A stretch of 64,000 nt of DNA from Urophycis tenuis (taxonomy: Eukaryota > Chordata > Actinopteri > Gadiformes > Phycidae): NCBI GenBank assembly GCA_036785325.1, contig JAXIVH010000191.1, forward strand, positions 124,001 through 188,000. The letters are read 5' to 3'. Position numbers and translations under genes: made by a program. Below the pieces are notes generated by a model that did no database searches, was not told where the DNA came from, and saw only the letters and a list, made by a program, of their open reading frames with translations. Positions 9,850 to 21,284 of this stretch are shown in pieces. Positions within the stretch are counted from its first letter, which is position 1. Each line of letters starts with the position of its first letter.

Positions 9850-12800
9850 CAGTGTCTCTCTGTCTCTCTGGTCACCTTCTTTTAATTTGTCCCATTCATC
9901 CTATGCTGTCCCATTCATCACGACGGACCACTGGCAAGTACTGCTGCGCCTCGCCCGCTGTTTTCGCTAATTTATGTTTCATATCGATTCATCAAGTTAG
10001 TCTTTTTATGAATGTTGGACCTCAAACCCACCTGCTAGATTCGGCTTGCTCAATCTAACACGAAACAGCAGTTTAGTCTCTGCCTGTCTGCTGCCACTGC
10101 CTCAGCACTTGTTAGCCTGAAGTTAGCTTCGCCACTACAGGGCTCACCTGTTGGGATCCCTGTGGTTCCTCTCCGCACGCTGTGGCCGGATAGCCTGCGC
10201 TGGTGTGCCCCACGAAGCACACCCGTTCGGCGCGGTCCGCTGCCACCCTGCCTGCTCTCCCAGACGCTTACCTGCGCCCGCGGACTGCTGTCAACGCGGA
10301 GGATGCTGCGTCCCTGCTACACCGCTACCTGACAGTGTTCACCTGCCAGCTGGCTAGACTGCTGCTAATCCCGACGCCGTCCAACTGGCTTCCCAGTCTC
10401 AGCGAAGCTACAACCGGCACGATCCTCTCCAGCTGCCTTCGCTGCGCTGGCTCTGTGGCTTCACCATAATCACCTGAATCATCTACCGCTCACTGCTGAT
10501 TCCACATCGAGGATTTTTAACCTGTTCCTTTGGATTACGCTATGTTTGACTCTGCATCTCTGCCACTTCGTTACTCGGTTACGGAGATGTTACGTCTCTG
10601 GACCTTCTCAAAGACCCCCCCCACCTCAGCTTGCATCCCACTACTACATTCTCAAACGACCAAGGTATGTCCATCGAGGTTCTGGTCGGAACTTTCAGTA
10701 CACTCTAAACACCAACACAAACCTCCGCTCCTTCTGGTCCACTGGGCCCCGCCCCCCTCCTCGCACTGCCCGTCTAGTCAATCCTGTCAGTGTACTGTCC
10801 CCCCTGCTCAAAGCAACCCTTATACTCCACTCACCTGTCTGAAATTCTGCCTGTTGAACACCAGATCCCTTAGTTATATGGCTCTGTTGATCGCTGACTT
10901 CATTGTTGACCGCAATCTAGACATTCTCTGCCTCACTGAGACCTGGCAACAACCAAATGACTTCTCCCATCTTAACGAGGCTGTCCCACCGGGCTTTTCT
11001 TTTATCAGTAAACCCCGTGCTACTGGGAGGGGGGGTGGCCTCGCTCTCCTGCACCGGGATCACATCAAAGTCACTGCTGTCACATTCCCCCATCACTCCT
11101 CTTTTGAATGTCTAGCTGTAAAACTCACAGGCCCTAAACCCACTATCATTGTCACCATCTATAGACCACCAAAACCCTCTGCTGTTTTCCTCAATGCAAT
11201 GTCCCCCACTGTTATCCTCCTCGGTGATTTCAACATCCACATCGACAACCCATCCAGTATCTTTGCTAACGACTTCACATCACTTCTGGACTGTCTTGGT
11301 ATCACACAACATGTCAACCTCCCAACCCATAACAAAGGTCACATACTGGATTTAATCTGCTGTACTGACATTACTCCCACTAACCTTGATGTCACTGATT
11401 TCCCCCATTTCTGACCACAAAGTAGTACTTTTTGACATTCACACCCAACTACACAAAGCCAAGGAACAACGGACCATCTCCTTCAGAAACATCAAACATA
11501 TCGTCACCACTGATCTCTCCACCCTGATCAGCTCCTACCCCAGCCCTCCCCCAGCATCCTCGCTGACTAACCTGGTGACTCATTACAATAACTGCCTCTC
11601 CTCTTCCCTCACCACCACTCCCTTGAAAACCCGCTCAGTCTCATTCACTCACACTGCTCCCTGGTTCACCCATGAGCTCCGCCAGCTCAAAGCCACTGGC
11701 CGTCGACTAGAGCAACTTTACAAAAAGACTGGACTCACTGTACACAGGCAAATGTACTTGGACCACCTCCATCACTACAAGAACACCCTCACCACTGCCA
11801 AATCTTCATACTACTCCAACATTATCAACACTGGTACAGGTAACAATAGAGTCCTATTCTCAACAGTCAGCCACTTAAGCCTCCTAAAACCCTCCCTCCA
11901 GACATTTCCACCAACCAGTGCACTGCCTTCTTGGACTTCTTCAGCTCTAAAATCAACACCATTCACCAACAACTGGCCTCATCTTGCACCCCCTCAAACG
12001 ACCCACCCTGGATGATCACCACCGGCCAACCTCACATCAGCCCCCTCTCTGACTTCACCCCAGTATCAGAACACACCATCGTGGAACTCATCCATAAAGC
12101 CAAAACCACCACCTGCCAGCTCGATCCTCTTCCCACCTCCCTTGTCAAAGCATGTTTGCCGTCCATTTCCCCCATGATCACCAACATAATTAACTCTTCC
12201 CTCACTAGTGGTACTGAACCCCCCACTCTCAAACTGGCTGGCATCACACCCATCCTGAAAAAACCTGGTGCTGACACAGCTGACCTCAACCACTATCGGC
12301 CCATCTCCAACCTCCCCTTCATCTCCAAAACACTTGAAAGGGTGGTCGCCGCACAACTACAGTCCCACCTCGAAACATCTCCATGAACCCTTCCAATCCG
12401 GCTTCCGTCCAAAACACAGCACTGTAACAGCCCTAGTCAAAATCACCAACGACCTCCTCCATGCAGCTGACTCTGGACTACTCACCATTCTCCTTGACCT
12501 CAGCGCAGCATTTGACACATCTCCCACCCTCTGCTCCTGGACCGCCTGGCTGGCATTGGGATCACTAGTGCTGCACTCTCCTGGTTCACATCATACCTCA
12601 CCGACCATCAACAATTTGTGCAATTAAGGAACCACAAGTCTCGGTGTCTGGGTGTCTCACTGGGTGTCCCCTAGGGGACAGTCTTGGGACCCCTTCTCTT
12701 CACCATTTACCTCCTCCCCCTGGGGACAATCCTCACCATGGGGTCAATTTTCACTGCTATGCTGATGACACTCAGGTCTACATCTCCTCCAAACCCACCG

Positions 12801-13745
12801 CTGCCATCCCTCCCACGTCACTCACCACCTGCCTTGACGACATCCGGAGCTGGATGAGCAGGAACTTCCTCAAACCCAACGGCAATAAAACCGAAGCCCC
12901 GCTCAACGGCTCCAAATCCACCCTCAACAAATCACAACACACCCCAGCTCCACCCATCATCGTCGATGGATTCCCTGTACCCTTCTCCTCCCAAGTCAAG
13001 AGCCTCGGCGTCATTCTGGACAACACCCTCTCATTTCCACCCCATATTCAAAACATCACCCGGACTGCATTCTTCCACCTCCGCAACATCTCCAGACTCC
13101 GTCCATCACTGACCCAATCCAGCACCGAAATCCTGGTCCACTCATCTGTCACATCACGCATCTACTCCTGCAATGGCCTCCTCACTGGACTCCCTACCAA
13201 ACTCATCAACAGACTGCAAATCATTCAGAACTCGGCTGCCCGGATCATCACCCGCACCAAATCAGCTGACCACATCACCCCTTTTCTCATTCAACTTCAC
13301 TGGCTCCCGGTACAATACCGCATCCACTACAGGAACCTCCTCCTCACCTACAAAGCTCTCCACAACCTAGCCCCCACTTACCTCTGCGACCTCCTTCACG
13401 AATACTCTCTCCCGCTCCCTCCGCTCATCCTCTGCTGGACTATTAATCATCCCCACATCATGCCTCAGTACCATGGGTGCCCGATCCTTCAGCTGCTCAG
13501 CACCCAGTCTATGGAACTCCCTCCCCTCACACATAAGACAGTCTGACACCATCACAACCTTCAAGTCACAACTCAAAACTCACCTGTTCAAACTGGCATA
13601 CACTCTATAACTGGACACTACTTCACTTGCTTTTATCACATTGTCTTGTTTTTACCAAGGCTTTGTTTTTAAAGATGTTTAAGATTTTATACTTTGTAAG
13701 GTGACCTTGGGTGACATGAAAGGCGCCTCTAAATTAAATGTATTA
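9850..13745 (+). mobile_element. L2-like LINE, nearly full length
   Basis: The element has a GC-rich, roughly 700-bp 5' region, an endonuclease-RT open frame broken by mutations, and a 3' end with the AAAGGCGCCTCTAAATTAAA signature followed by TGTATTATT. A very similar tail (AAAGGCGCCTTTAAATAAAA) recurs at about 43430-43450. The 5' limit is uncertain. At its 3' end it meets the 3' end of an opposite-strand LINE (13750 onward), tail to tail. Confidence 0.78.
10542..13546 (+). pseudogene. L2-like LINE ORF2 (endonuclease plus RT), mutated
   Basis: The N-terminal apurinic endonuclease has NTRSL, CLTETW, RGGGLALL, TIYRPP and LLGDFNIHID, then SDHKVVLFDI. The RT follows with FRPKHSTVTAL, ILLDLSAAFDT and the catalytic YADD at about 12760 (CYADDTQVYIS). 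The C-terminal L2 block is HWLPVQYRIHYR. Damage is visible. A one-base C-run insertion near 11403 splits the DFPISDH region, and frameshifts lie near 12375 and 12525. A TAG at about 12670 stands where a Gln is expected before GTVLGP, consistent with one CAG to TAG transition. A further shift separates this part from the YADD frame. The first ATG of the open frame is at 10542. The copy is dead but recent enough to align almost end to end. Confidence 0.82.
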
Positions 13746-14437
13746 TTTTTTATATATTGAGACAGACAGACAGACAGACATACTTTACTGATCCCTGAGG
13801 GAAATTGCGTTCGTCACAATACTCCAGTAAAAAATAAAATAAAGAGGACACTACGTATAGTAGTGTTAAATATATAAATATATAATGTACACCTATGTAA
13901 AAATATAGACCTATGTAAATATAAACCTACAGTATGTAGTAAAATATACAAAAATATACATAAAGAAATGAGAATATACATAAATGTACATACATCCAGG
14001 CATACACTACGAGGTAATAGCATACATAAGGATGTATAGCATGTCGGATTTTTTGTACGGCCAGTAGTGCAGAGAGATGATGTAGTAAAATGAAATTAGT
14101 TAAATGAAATTACAGTTATGCAGAAAGAATGGATAACCTATTATGAAGATGACAGTGACAAATTGTCAAGTTTGATGACCACAGGCAGGAATGATTTCCT
14201 ATGACGCTCTGTGGTGCATCTCGGTGAGAGGAGTCTTCTGCTGAAGGTACTCCTCCGCTGAGCCAGGGTGGAAAAGAGAGGGTGAGAGGCATTGTCCATG
14301 ATAGTCCGTAACCTGGACAGCATCCGCCTATCTGCCACGGTAGTCAGTATCCAATTCCTCACCCACTACATCACCAGCCCTCTTGATGAGTCTATTAAGT
14401 CTGCTAGTGTCCGCAACCCTCAACCCACTGCCCCATT

Positions 14438-15806
14438 CAGGGGCGCCGCTAGGGATTTTGGGCCCCATGAAAAGAATCTTTACAGGGCCCCCAACACAGC
14501 GGCAAAATTTTTTGATGCTATTTTACATACAATTATGCATTTTAATGGTATTTTTGACTATCATTACCATATTTGTGAAAGAAGAACAGCATGACAGTTG
14601 ACATGTACAGTAGGGGAAGAACTGAGCACTCTGAATACAATGGAATTCATTTTGAGTCATTTATTTGCTGCACCACTGATTCTTAAATTGGAAATATACT
14701 CTTCCATGAAAAAATAGCAATTATAATCAGTGGAGAGAAAAAAATCTCAGCAAAAACAAAAACGCCATCAGAATACAAAATGGCCATATATGATTTCTCA
14801 TCATTTAAGTAGAACTTAATATATGAAAGAATGGCAAATATATATATATATATAATATAACGTTGCTGACTGAGTCAAGCTTCCTTTTGCAACCTTTCAA
14901 TCACTGGTCCTTGCTCAACTCTTCTCACCAAAAGCCCAACGCCGAGCCTTCTCATGTGCAAAATCACTTATCAGGTCTTTGAAGTCCAGCTTTCTAGCCA
15001 ACTGACTCTCAATTGACAGCATGGCAAGACTGCAAAGTCTTTCCTGAGACATTGTGGACCTCAAATAGTTTTTTATCATTTTTAGTTTACTGAACGCTCT
15101 CTCACCACCAGCAACAGTAACTGGCAGGGTGCAAAATATGTGCAAGGCGATGCACACTTCTCCAAAGATGCTTTGCAGCTGCAGCTTACAAATTGCATTC
15201 AGGAGTTCAAGAGGGGACAGGTTAGGGGGGAAGTTGGCTGCATATACACTGTTTAGGTGTCTTACTTGATTTTCAAAATCAGGAGTAAGATCACTAGAAT
15301 ACTTTGATCAGTGGTTGGCACACAGAAGAGATTTTGCCCTCACTAATCTGCCCAACTTTCAGAACAGCAGAAAACTTGTTGACAATATGTGCAATGCCCC
15401 GGAACCTAGTGTCCAAGTCACTGATGATACTGTCCATGGCTGTATAAAACAGTGTTCCGAAACACTGTTTCTGAACTGTCCTGAGTTGTCTCCTCTTCTG
15501 TGGCGCGCTGTCTGTGACAAATCGCCGGTGCGCTACCGGCTGCAGCTGATCCAGTTGGACTGAACCATTTTACGTAAATAGAGGGGGGGAAGGGGGGGCC
15601 CTGCAGGGGTTGATGCTTCCAAAAGAAATAAAGGAATTGTTACCAGGACATGGAAAATAAAACGTGTGATTATATGTTAGTTAATAACTTAGTGTCATTA
15701 TTTTTTCTGTATTATAATTTCATCATCATTAGGGGCCTCTCTGGGCCCCCCTCCATCATGGGCCCCTAGAATCCGTCTCCTTTACCCCCCCTTTTCGGCG
15801 CCCTTG
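14438..15806 (-). mobile_element. hAT element, internally deleted, with 8-bp target duplication
   Basis: The ends are CAGGGGCGCCG at 14438 and its near inverse CGGCGCCCTTG at 15806, agreeing at 10 of 11 terminal bases. They are flanked by the perfect 8-bp direct repeat GCCCCATT at 14430-14437 and 15807-15814, the duplication length expected for hAT. Internally, 14915-15157 on the minus strand encodes a hAT C-terminal dimerisation domain (TVAGGERAFSKLK, LRSTMSQERLCSLAMLSIE). The DDE core is not recognisable, so the element depended on a transposase supplied elsewhere. It sits inside the C-terminal RT region of the LINE described above. Confidence 0.88.
14915..15157 (-). pseudogene. hAT C-terminal dimerisation domain
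   Basis: An 80-aa frame carries the hAT dimerisation signature LPVTVAGGERAFSKLKMIK followed by SMxxERL-type residues (STMSQERLCSLAMLS) and a C-terminal DLISDFAHEKARR. It resembles ZMYM1-like hAT proteins. It is the only coding remnant within the 1369-bp element. Confidence 0.8.
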
Positions 15807-15872
15807 GCCCCATTATGTGACAGTGAAGAAGATCGCACTGGCAATCACAGACTCATAGAACATCCTCAGCAT

Positions 15873-16245
15873 AAGATAAGATAAGATATTCCTTTATTAA
15901 TCCCCCTTAGGAGAAATTCACAGTGACCAGCAGTACAGGGGATAGATGTGCAGTAAGAGCCTGGCTAAGTCAATACACAATAAACAATAAACAATAAATT
16001 AGATTAAATACGAGCTCTTAAGTCAGGTCGGTGACGAGTGGGAACCTGTATGCATACTAGTGTCCTTGATAGCTGTTTATGGTGCAAAATGCAAAGTAGA
16101 TAGTGCAAATATGCGGAAAGTGCAAGGTGCAAGATGTGCAAATTTATACAGGTATTCCAGGTACAACATATGAATAGACCTGGAATAACAACGGCTAGGA
16201 CACAGTCCACGGTGTGTGGTGTGTGTGAATAGTGTATGTGAATAG
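15873..16245 (-). mobile_element. 5'-truncated LINE tail, copy 1
   Basis: This 373-bp segment starts on the plus strand with AAGATAAGATAAGATATTCC and TTTATTAATCCCCCTTAGG, the reverse complement of a (TATCTT)n LINE 3' end. It interrupts the larger LINE between two codons of one reading frame. A longer copy of the same family is at 20407-20935. No open frame of note remains. Confidence 0.75.
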
Positions 16246-18818
16246 TCCTGCAGATATTGAAGGACCTTAGCCTCCTCAGAAAAAATTGTTGGCTTTGCCC
16301 CTTATAGACAGCCTTTGTGTTCCTGGTCCAGTCCAACTTGTTGTTGAAGTACACCCCCAGGTACTTGTACTCATCAACAATGTCGACAGGAACCCCCTGG
16401 ATGAACACAGGGCCCACCAGTGTTTTGACCCTCCTTAGGTCCACAATGAGCTCCTTTGTCTTTGTAGCATTGAGCTGTAGATGAAAACTTCTGAAGGTGG
16501 CAGGACTCAGTGCAATAGCTGAAGTCTGAGGTGTAGAGGGTGAAGAGGAAGGGAGAAAGGACCGTCCCCTGTGGGGCCCCAGTGTTGCTAACCACCGTGT
16601 CAGATACACAGTTCTGTAGGCGTACAAACTGTGGTCTGCCCATCAGGTAGTCAACAATCCAGGACACCAAGGGGGCATCAACCTGCATCGCCGCCATCTT
16701 CTCACCTAGGAGACACGGCCGTAAGGTGTTGAAAGCACTGGAGAAGTCAAAGAACATGACTCTCACAGTGCTCGCCGGCCTGTCCAGATGCGAGTAGACT
16801 TTGTTCAGCAGGTAGATGATGCAGTCCTCGACTCCCAGGCGGGGCTGGTAGGCGAACTGCAGCTGGTCCGAGAAGGATCTGACCATAGGCCTGAGCTGGT
16901 CCAAGACAAGCCTCTCCAGGGTCTTCATGATCTGTGACGTCAGAGCCACCGGTCTGTAGTCCTTAGGGCTGCTGGGGCGCAGCGTCTTTGGGACAGGAAC
17001 GAGGCAGGACGTCTTCCACATCAGAGGGACCTTCTGGAGGTGCAGGCTCAGGTTGAAGACATGATTAAGAACTCCACACAGCTGGGGGGCACAGGCTTTA
17101 AGTACCCTGGGGAACACACCATCAGGGCGCGCCGCTTTGCCAGAAGGAAGTCTAATCAGTTGTCTTCTCACCAGGTCAGGCGTGAAGGACACTATAGAGG
17201 TGCCCGTGGGGGGAGGGATACGGTCATTAGGAAGTGGAGGACAGTATGCAGAGCGGAGGGGTGGGGCAGGGTGGAGGTGTGAAGTGGCCGGGAGTGAATA
17301 GAGGTGGTGAGAGGCAGGAGGGCGGTCCATAAGGAGGGGGAGAAGGAGGGGGAGGTGGAGTGGTACTGGTTGTTGGGCTGCCAGCAGCAGTAGCAGCAGG
17401 GTCATTTGGGGGAGGGGCAGGGGCCGCAGTATCAAACCTATTGAAGAAAAGGTTAAATTCATTGGCCGGAGTCACCCCACCCTCCAGCCCCATGCTACCA
17501 GTCCTCTGGAAGCCCGTGATGGTTCTCATACCACTCCACACATCCCTAGTGTTGTTTTGCTGGAGCTTCTTCTCCAGCTTCCTCCTGTATCTATCTTTTT
17601 CCTCCTTAATTCTGACCTTGAGTACCCTCTGTACTCTCCTCAGCTCAGCCTGGTTGCCCTCTCTGAACGCCCTCTTCTTATCGTTCAGGATGGCCTTGAT
17701 GTCCTTGGTGATCCAAGGTTTGTTATTTGCGTAACAGGTGACTGTCGACGCAGGGACATAGCAATCCACACAGAAGTTAATATAGTCCGTGATGCACTCT
17801 GTGAGCCCATCAATGTCCTCCCCACTCACAGAGTGCAGGCCAGTCAGTCACCTCAAAACAGTACTGCAGTGCCTCGTAAGATTCCTCTGACCACTTCCTC
17901 ACAGTCCTTGTGGTCACAGGCTTCCTCTTCACCAGAGCCACATAGCAGGGTTTGAGGTGAACCAGGTTGTGATCCGACCTGCCCAGAGGGGGGAGAGAAG
18001 ATGAGATGTATGCCTCCTTAATGTTGGCATACATCAGATCCAGGGTCCTCACCCCTCTGGTAGGACAGCTCAAATACTGCTTAAAAGTCGGTAGAACTCT
18101 ATCCATGGTGACGTGATTAAAGTCTCCCGACATGATGATGAGGGCACTGGGGTGTTTGGTCTGCAGTTTAGAGACGGTGGAGTGTATGGTGCCGCAGGCA
18201 GCTGATGGGTTAGCAGTGGGATCTCCCTAGGGAGGTGGTATGGACGTAGTCCAACGGCCAACACTTCGGCATCTGGGCTAGAGAGCTGTTCCTTAATACT
18301 GATGTGACCGGGATTGCACCACCTGATATTAACTAGAATGGCGAGCCCCCCCTTCCGCCTACCGCTTTTGGTACAGTCACGATCCGCCCCGATAGTTGGA
18401 AGCCATCGACAGATAAAATCGGGTCCGTAATATTCATGTGCAGCCATGTCTCAGTGAAACACATTAAACTACATTCCCGGTAAACTGCGTAGCTCCGCGT
18501 TCGCGCCGTTAACTCATCCATTTTGTTATAAAGGGATTGAACATTCCCCATAACAATCGAAGGGAGACATGGCTTGAATTTTCTCCTCTCCATCCGCATA
18601 TTCCGTGTCAACCCTCTCCCCCGACGTTGTTTCCCTCCTCTGCATCCCCGGTGAGTTTTCCTCCAGAGATCGGGTGGTAAATCCGCTGGTCTGGCCACCA
18701 TGCCGGCCGGCATTAGTGCGATCAGCTGTTCTCTGGTGCAAACAAAGGCAGCATTTCCCGGTGTAGGCGGCATTGAGAATGAAAATAGTACCCGAGTAGC
18801 ACAACAAAACTCCCTCAA
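16246..18818 (-). pseudogene. CR1/Rex1-like LINE endonuclease-RT, catalytic site deleted
   Basis: The N-terminal region has the endonuclease blocks MGNVQSLYNKMDEL and CFTETWLH, then DRDCTKSGRRKGG, SGDFNHV and LGRSDHNLVHL. A connector with WVKDIKA-like YANNKPWITKDI follows. RT blocks are SGKAARPDGVFPRVL, DYRPVALTSQIMK, FFDFSSAFNTL and GAPQGTVLSPFLFTLY. Immediately after HLQKFS the frame jumps to HLQLNATKTKELIVD. The segment that should carry the SDD/ADD catalytic aspartates is therefore missing at about 16490. Several frameshifts break the protein between 17230 and 18450. The copy cannot encode an active RT. Confidence 0.8.
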
Positions 18819-18859
18819 ACAGCATTGTTTGAGAGTGTAGGGCTTCCCAGTACTTCAGA

Positions 18860-20200
18860 GAAAAAAGAAATAAGAAGAAAGTTAAAAGTTTTTAAAAAAG
18901 CAAACTCAAGGCTGGAGTAGAGTAACCGGCAGCATGCAGCTTTCGCGCACGCGCACAGAGCGTGATACAGAGAGTATACCTTATATTGGTGTACCTTGAA
19001 TCTGTATGGCACAATACAACTCATTTGTGTATTTTTGGTCATTACCTTACTCTGATTACTTGCACTGAATGGAATCAGCCAGGGTTGCATAGTCCAGGGA
19101 GTAGCTGCTAGTAGCCATCCTAAAGCAGACTTCCAAATGATCATTAGTCATGGTGGAACAGTATTTTGACTGAATAATCTTCATGTGAGAAAAGGCTGAC
19201 TCACATAAATAAGTGGAGCCGAATAATGCAGTCAAGAAGCTAGCACATTTCCTCATGTTCCTTTTCCTCTGAGCAAGTTCCAGGACTGTCCATGAGCTCT
19301 GGCCTTCAGCTGAATGTAATTTTTGATGCGAGTGAATTCACATCAACATCTGCCCGAAATGGGAAGCACATAAATGTAGCGAATGGCTTGAGCAAAGCAA
19401 AGTCCTGAAAGCGTTAGTCAAACTCTGACACAATGTTCCAATCTGCTCGGTGTAACGTGCACTGTCAAGTTGCGCATAAGCCTTCCTTTACGTCTCCAGC
19501 TCTGATGCGAGGTTTTGGAATTTGAAAGCATTTACTGAGCTTATCATTTTGATCAGTTTTGTCTTTTCCTTGCAGCTCTAAATTAAGGTCATTCAACATA
19601 TTGGTCAGATCAGTTAAAAATGCCAAGTCTAGCAGCCACTGATCGTCACTTAGTTGGTTGTATTCTGAATGTTTGGAGACGATAAGAAACTCTTATCTCT
19701 GGACAAAGCTCTTGAAATCTCTGCAGGAATTTCCCCCTACTAAGCCCTCTCACATCAATGTCTAACAGCAGTGTAGAATTGTCACAGATGCGAACGGAAC
19801 AGTCTTTGAAGAGATCTGGCTCGAATAGAACAGGCGATCTTTATTGCCACATCAATTATCTCTTTCATGTTAAGCATTTTTTCGCATAATGCTTGTTGGT
19901 GTATTATGCAGTGATAATTGAAGTCAGGGAAAGCATCATCCTCCCTGCACTTAGCAATAAATCCATTGGAGCGGCCAACCATTGCGGGTGCACCGTCCGT
20001 GGTGATTGAACGGACCAATTTGAACAGAGGGAGCTGGGTCTTAAAGTTTTTGAAAGACTGAAAAATGTCCTCTCCCCGTGTGTGTTCTTTCATGGGCAGT
20101 GTCGTCTTCAGCATTCATATCTGCAAACACCATCCGAATAAAAATGCACAACGGAGCTGTATCACTTATGTCTGTAGACGTAATAATTGGAAAGACTGGA
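18860..20200 (-). pseudogene. hAT transposase fragment, GTF2IRD2/ZBED-like
   Basis: Two conserved blocks are visible. At 20114-19782 the hAT core reads LFKLVRSITTDGAPAMVG, then YHCIIHQQALCEKML. At 19256-19056 the C-terminal dimerisation-type block reads LFGSTYLCESAFSHMKIIQ and YCSTMTNDHLEVC. Between them (19257-19780) the frame is broken but residual similarity is likely. The motifs match the Charlie-type hAT lineage behind GTF2IRD2. This is a third hAT lineage, distinct from those at 1-1155 and 6874-8277, and clearly inactive. Confidence 0.75.
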
Positions 20201-20289
20201 GGCGCACAGTCGGAAATTTAAGTTAAGAGTGCATGGCCTACCGATAGGCGCTGAAAAGGGGAATCATACAGCCTACATGAACAATTTTA

Positions 20290-21170
20290 TGTTACTCCCC
20301 AGCTTACTGATTTTCACCCCTCAATCAAGATAATAATTGTCCATGCTGGGACCAATGGTGTTATGGCTAGGCAATCTGAAAAACTGCACCAGGACTTTGA
20401 GAATTTATGTTAAGATAAGATAAGATATTCCTTTATTAATCCCCCTTAGGAGAAATTCACAGTGACCAGCAGTACAGGGGATAGATTAGTGCAATAAGAG
20501 CCTGACGTAAACAAATAGAAACAAATAAATAAATAGAAATAAACAAATAGATCTACCTAGACAAGATTAGGTTAAAATAAGTTAAATTAAATGCGAGCTC
20601 TTAAAGTCAGGTCGGTGAAAAAGTGAGAACCTGTATGCATACCTAGTGAACATCCTTGGTAGCTGTTCGTAGTGCAAAAGCAAATGTGCGGAATGTGCAA
20701 GATGTGCACATTTTTACAGGTATTCCAGGTACAACATATGAATAGACCTAAAATAACAACGGCTAGAAGACAGTCCAAGGTGTGTGGTGTTTGTGAAGTG
20801 GGGTATTCAGTCCATTGTCTGGTGGTGTTGGGGCTTCCTAGAGCCTGATGGCTGATGGGGTGAAGGAGCCCCCCAAGGGCTTTGAGACACGTGGCTGAGT
20901 GAGCCTGTGGCTGAACGTGTTCCTATGTTGTGTGATTGAGAATTTGGGGAAACACTATTATCTCTGGGCCCATTCCCTCCCCTTCTAAAGGCTCTGAACA
21001 CTTTAGCTGTCTTTTTGGTCTTCATTTATGGTTTAGAAACCTTTGTCTAGCTGCTGGGCTACATTGGGAACTTTGATTACTTCTGGACAAGGCATGATCT
21101 CTATGAAAGTTATGGTCTTCATCTAAATACGAGGGGATTTGTGCAATTAATTTCTAATTTGATTAACTTC
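20290..21170 (+). pseudogene. LINE ORF1 with SGNH-esterase-like blocks, interrupted
   Basis: Left of the inserted LINE tail the frame reads DFHPSIKIIIVHAGTNGVMA, then LHQDFENL. Right of it come a GPFPP block (LLSLGPFPP), a FSRLFSLHLWLRT-like stretch, and TRHDLYESYGLHLNTRG. The HAGTN and the terminal DGLH-like D/H blocks correspond to the catalytic regions of the SGNH esterase ORF1 known from CR1/L2-group LINEs. Frames change several times, so the copy is decayed. The order and spacing are as expected for that domain. Confidence 0.55.
20407..20935 (-). mobile_element. 5'-truncated LINE tail, copy 2
   Basis: A 529-bp segment has the same TAAGATAAGATATTCCTTTA start as 15873-16245 and closely similar downstream sequence. 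It is flanked by the 10-bp direct repeat TTGAGAATTT at 20397-20406 and 20936-20945. That length is typical of target-primed reverse transcription. It interrupts the esterase-type ORF1 of the surrounding LINE. Confidence 0.82.
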
Positions 21171-21284
21171 ATAGCCTTTAGCCTCTGACATAAGCCTGAC
21201 CATCCTCTGTCCTCCTCCCCCATCATCCAGTATAGCATCCCAGAGGGTCCTACTGACCATTTTTGTCCATCCGCTATCCAGGTT

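Larger units (their letters stand above)
13757..18830 (-). mobile_element. CR1/Rex1-like LINE, split by two insertions
   Basis: One minus-strand LINE copy lies in three blocks: 18830-16246, about 15872-15815 and 14429-13757. The reading frame passes from RRLRSFNICR at about 16250 directly to MLRMFYESVIAS at about 15872. It then continues across the hAT insertion to VADTSRLNRLIKRA and the C-terminal PRCTTERHRKSFLPV block. The intervening pieces are a 373-bp LINE tail and a 1369-bp hAT element. The 3' end carries the ACTTTACTGATCCCTGAGGG motif and a GACA tail at 13757-13780, as in Rex1/Babar-type elements from memory. Clade assignment is tentative. Total LINE length without insertions is about 3.3 kb. 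Confidence 0.78.

Noticed and set aside
10151..10469. Small Cys-rich or Pro-rich proteins upstream of the L2-like ORF
   Set aside because: The region is the GC-rich 5' untranslated part of the LINE. The frames overlap each other and have no recognisable domain.
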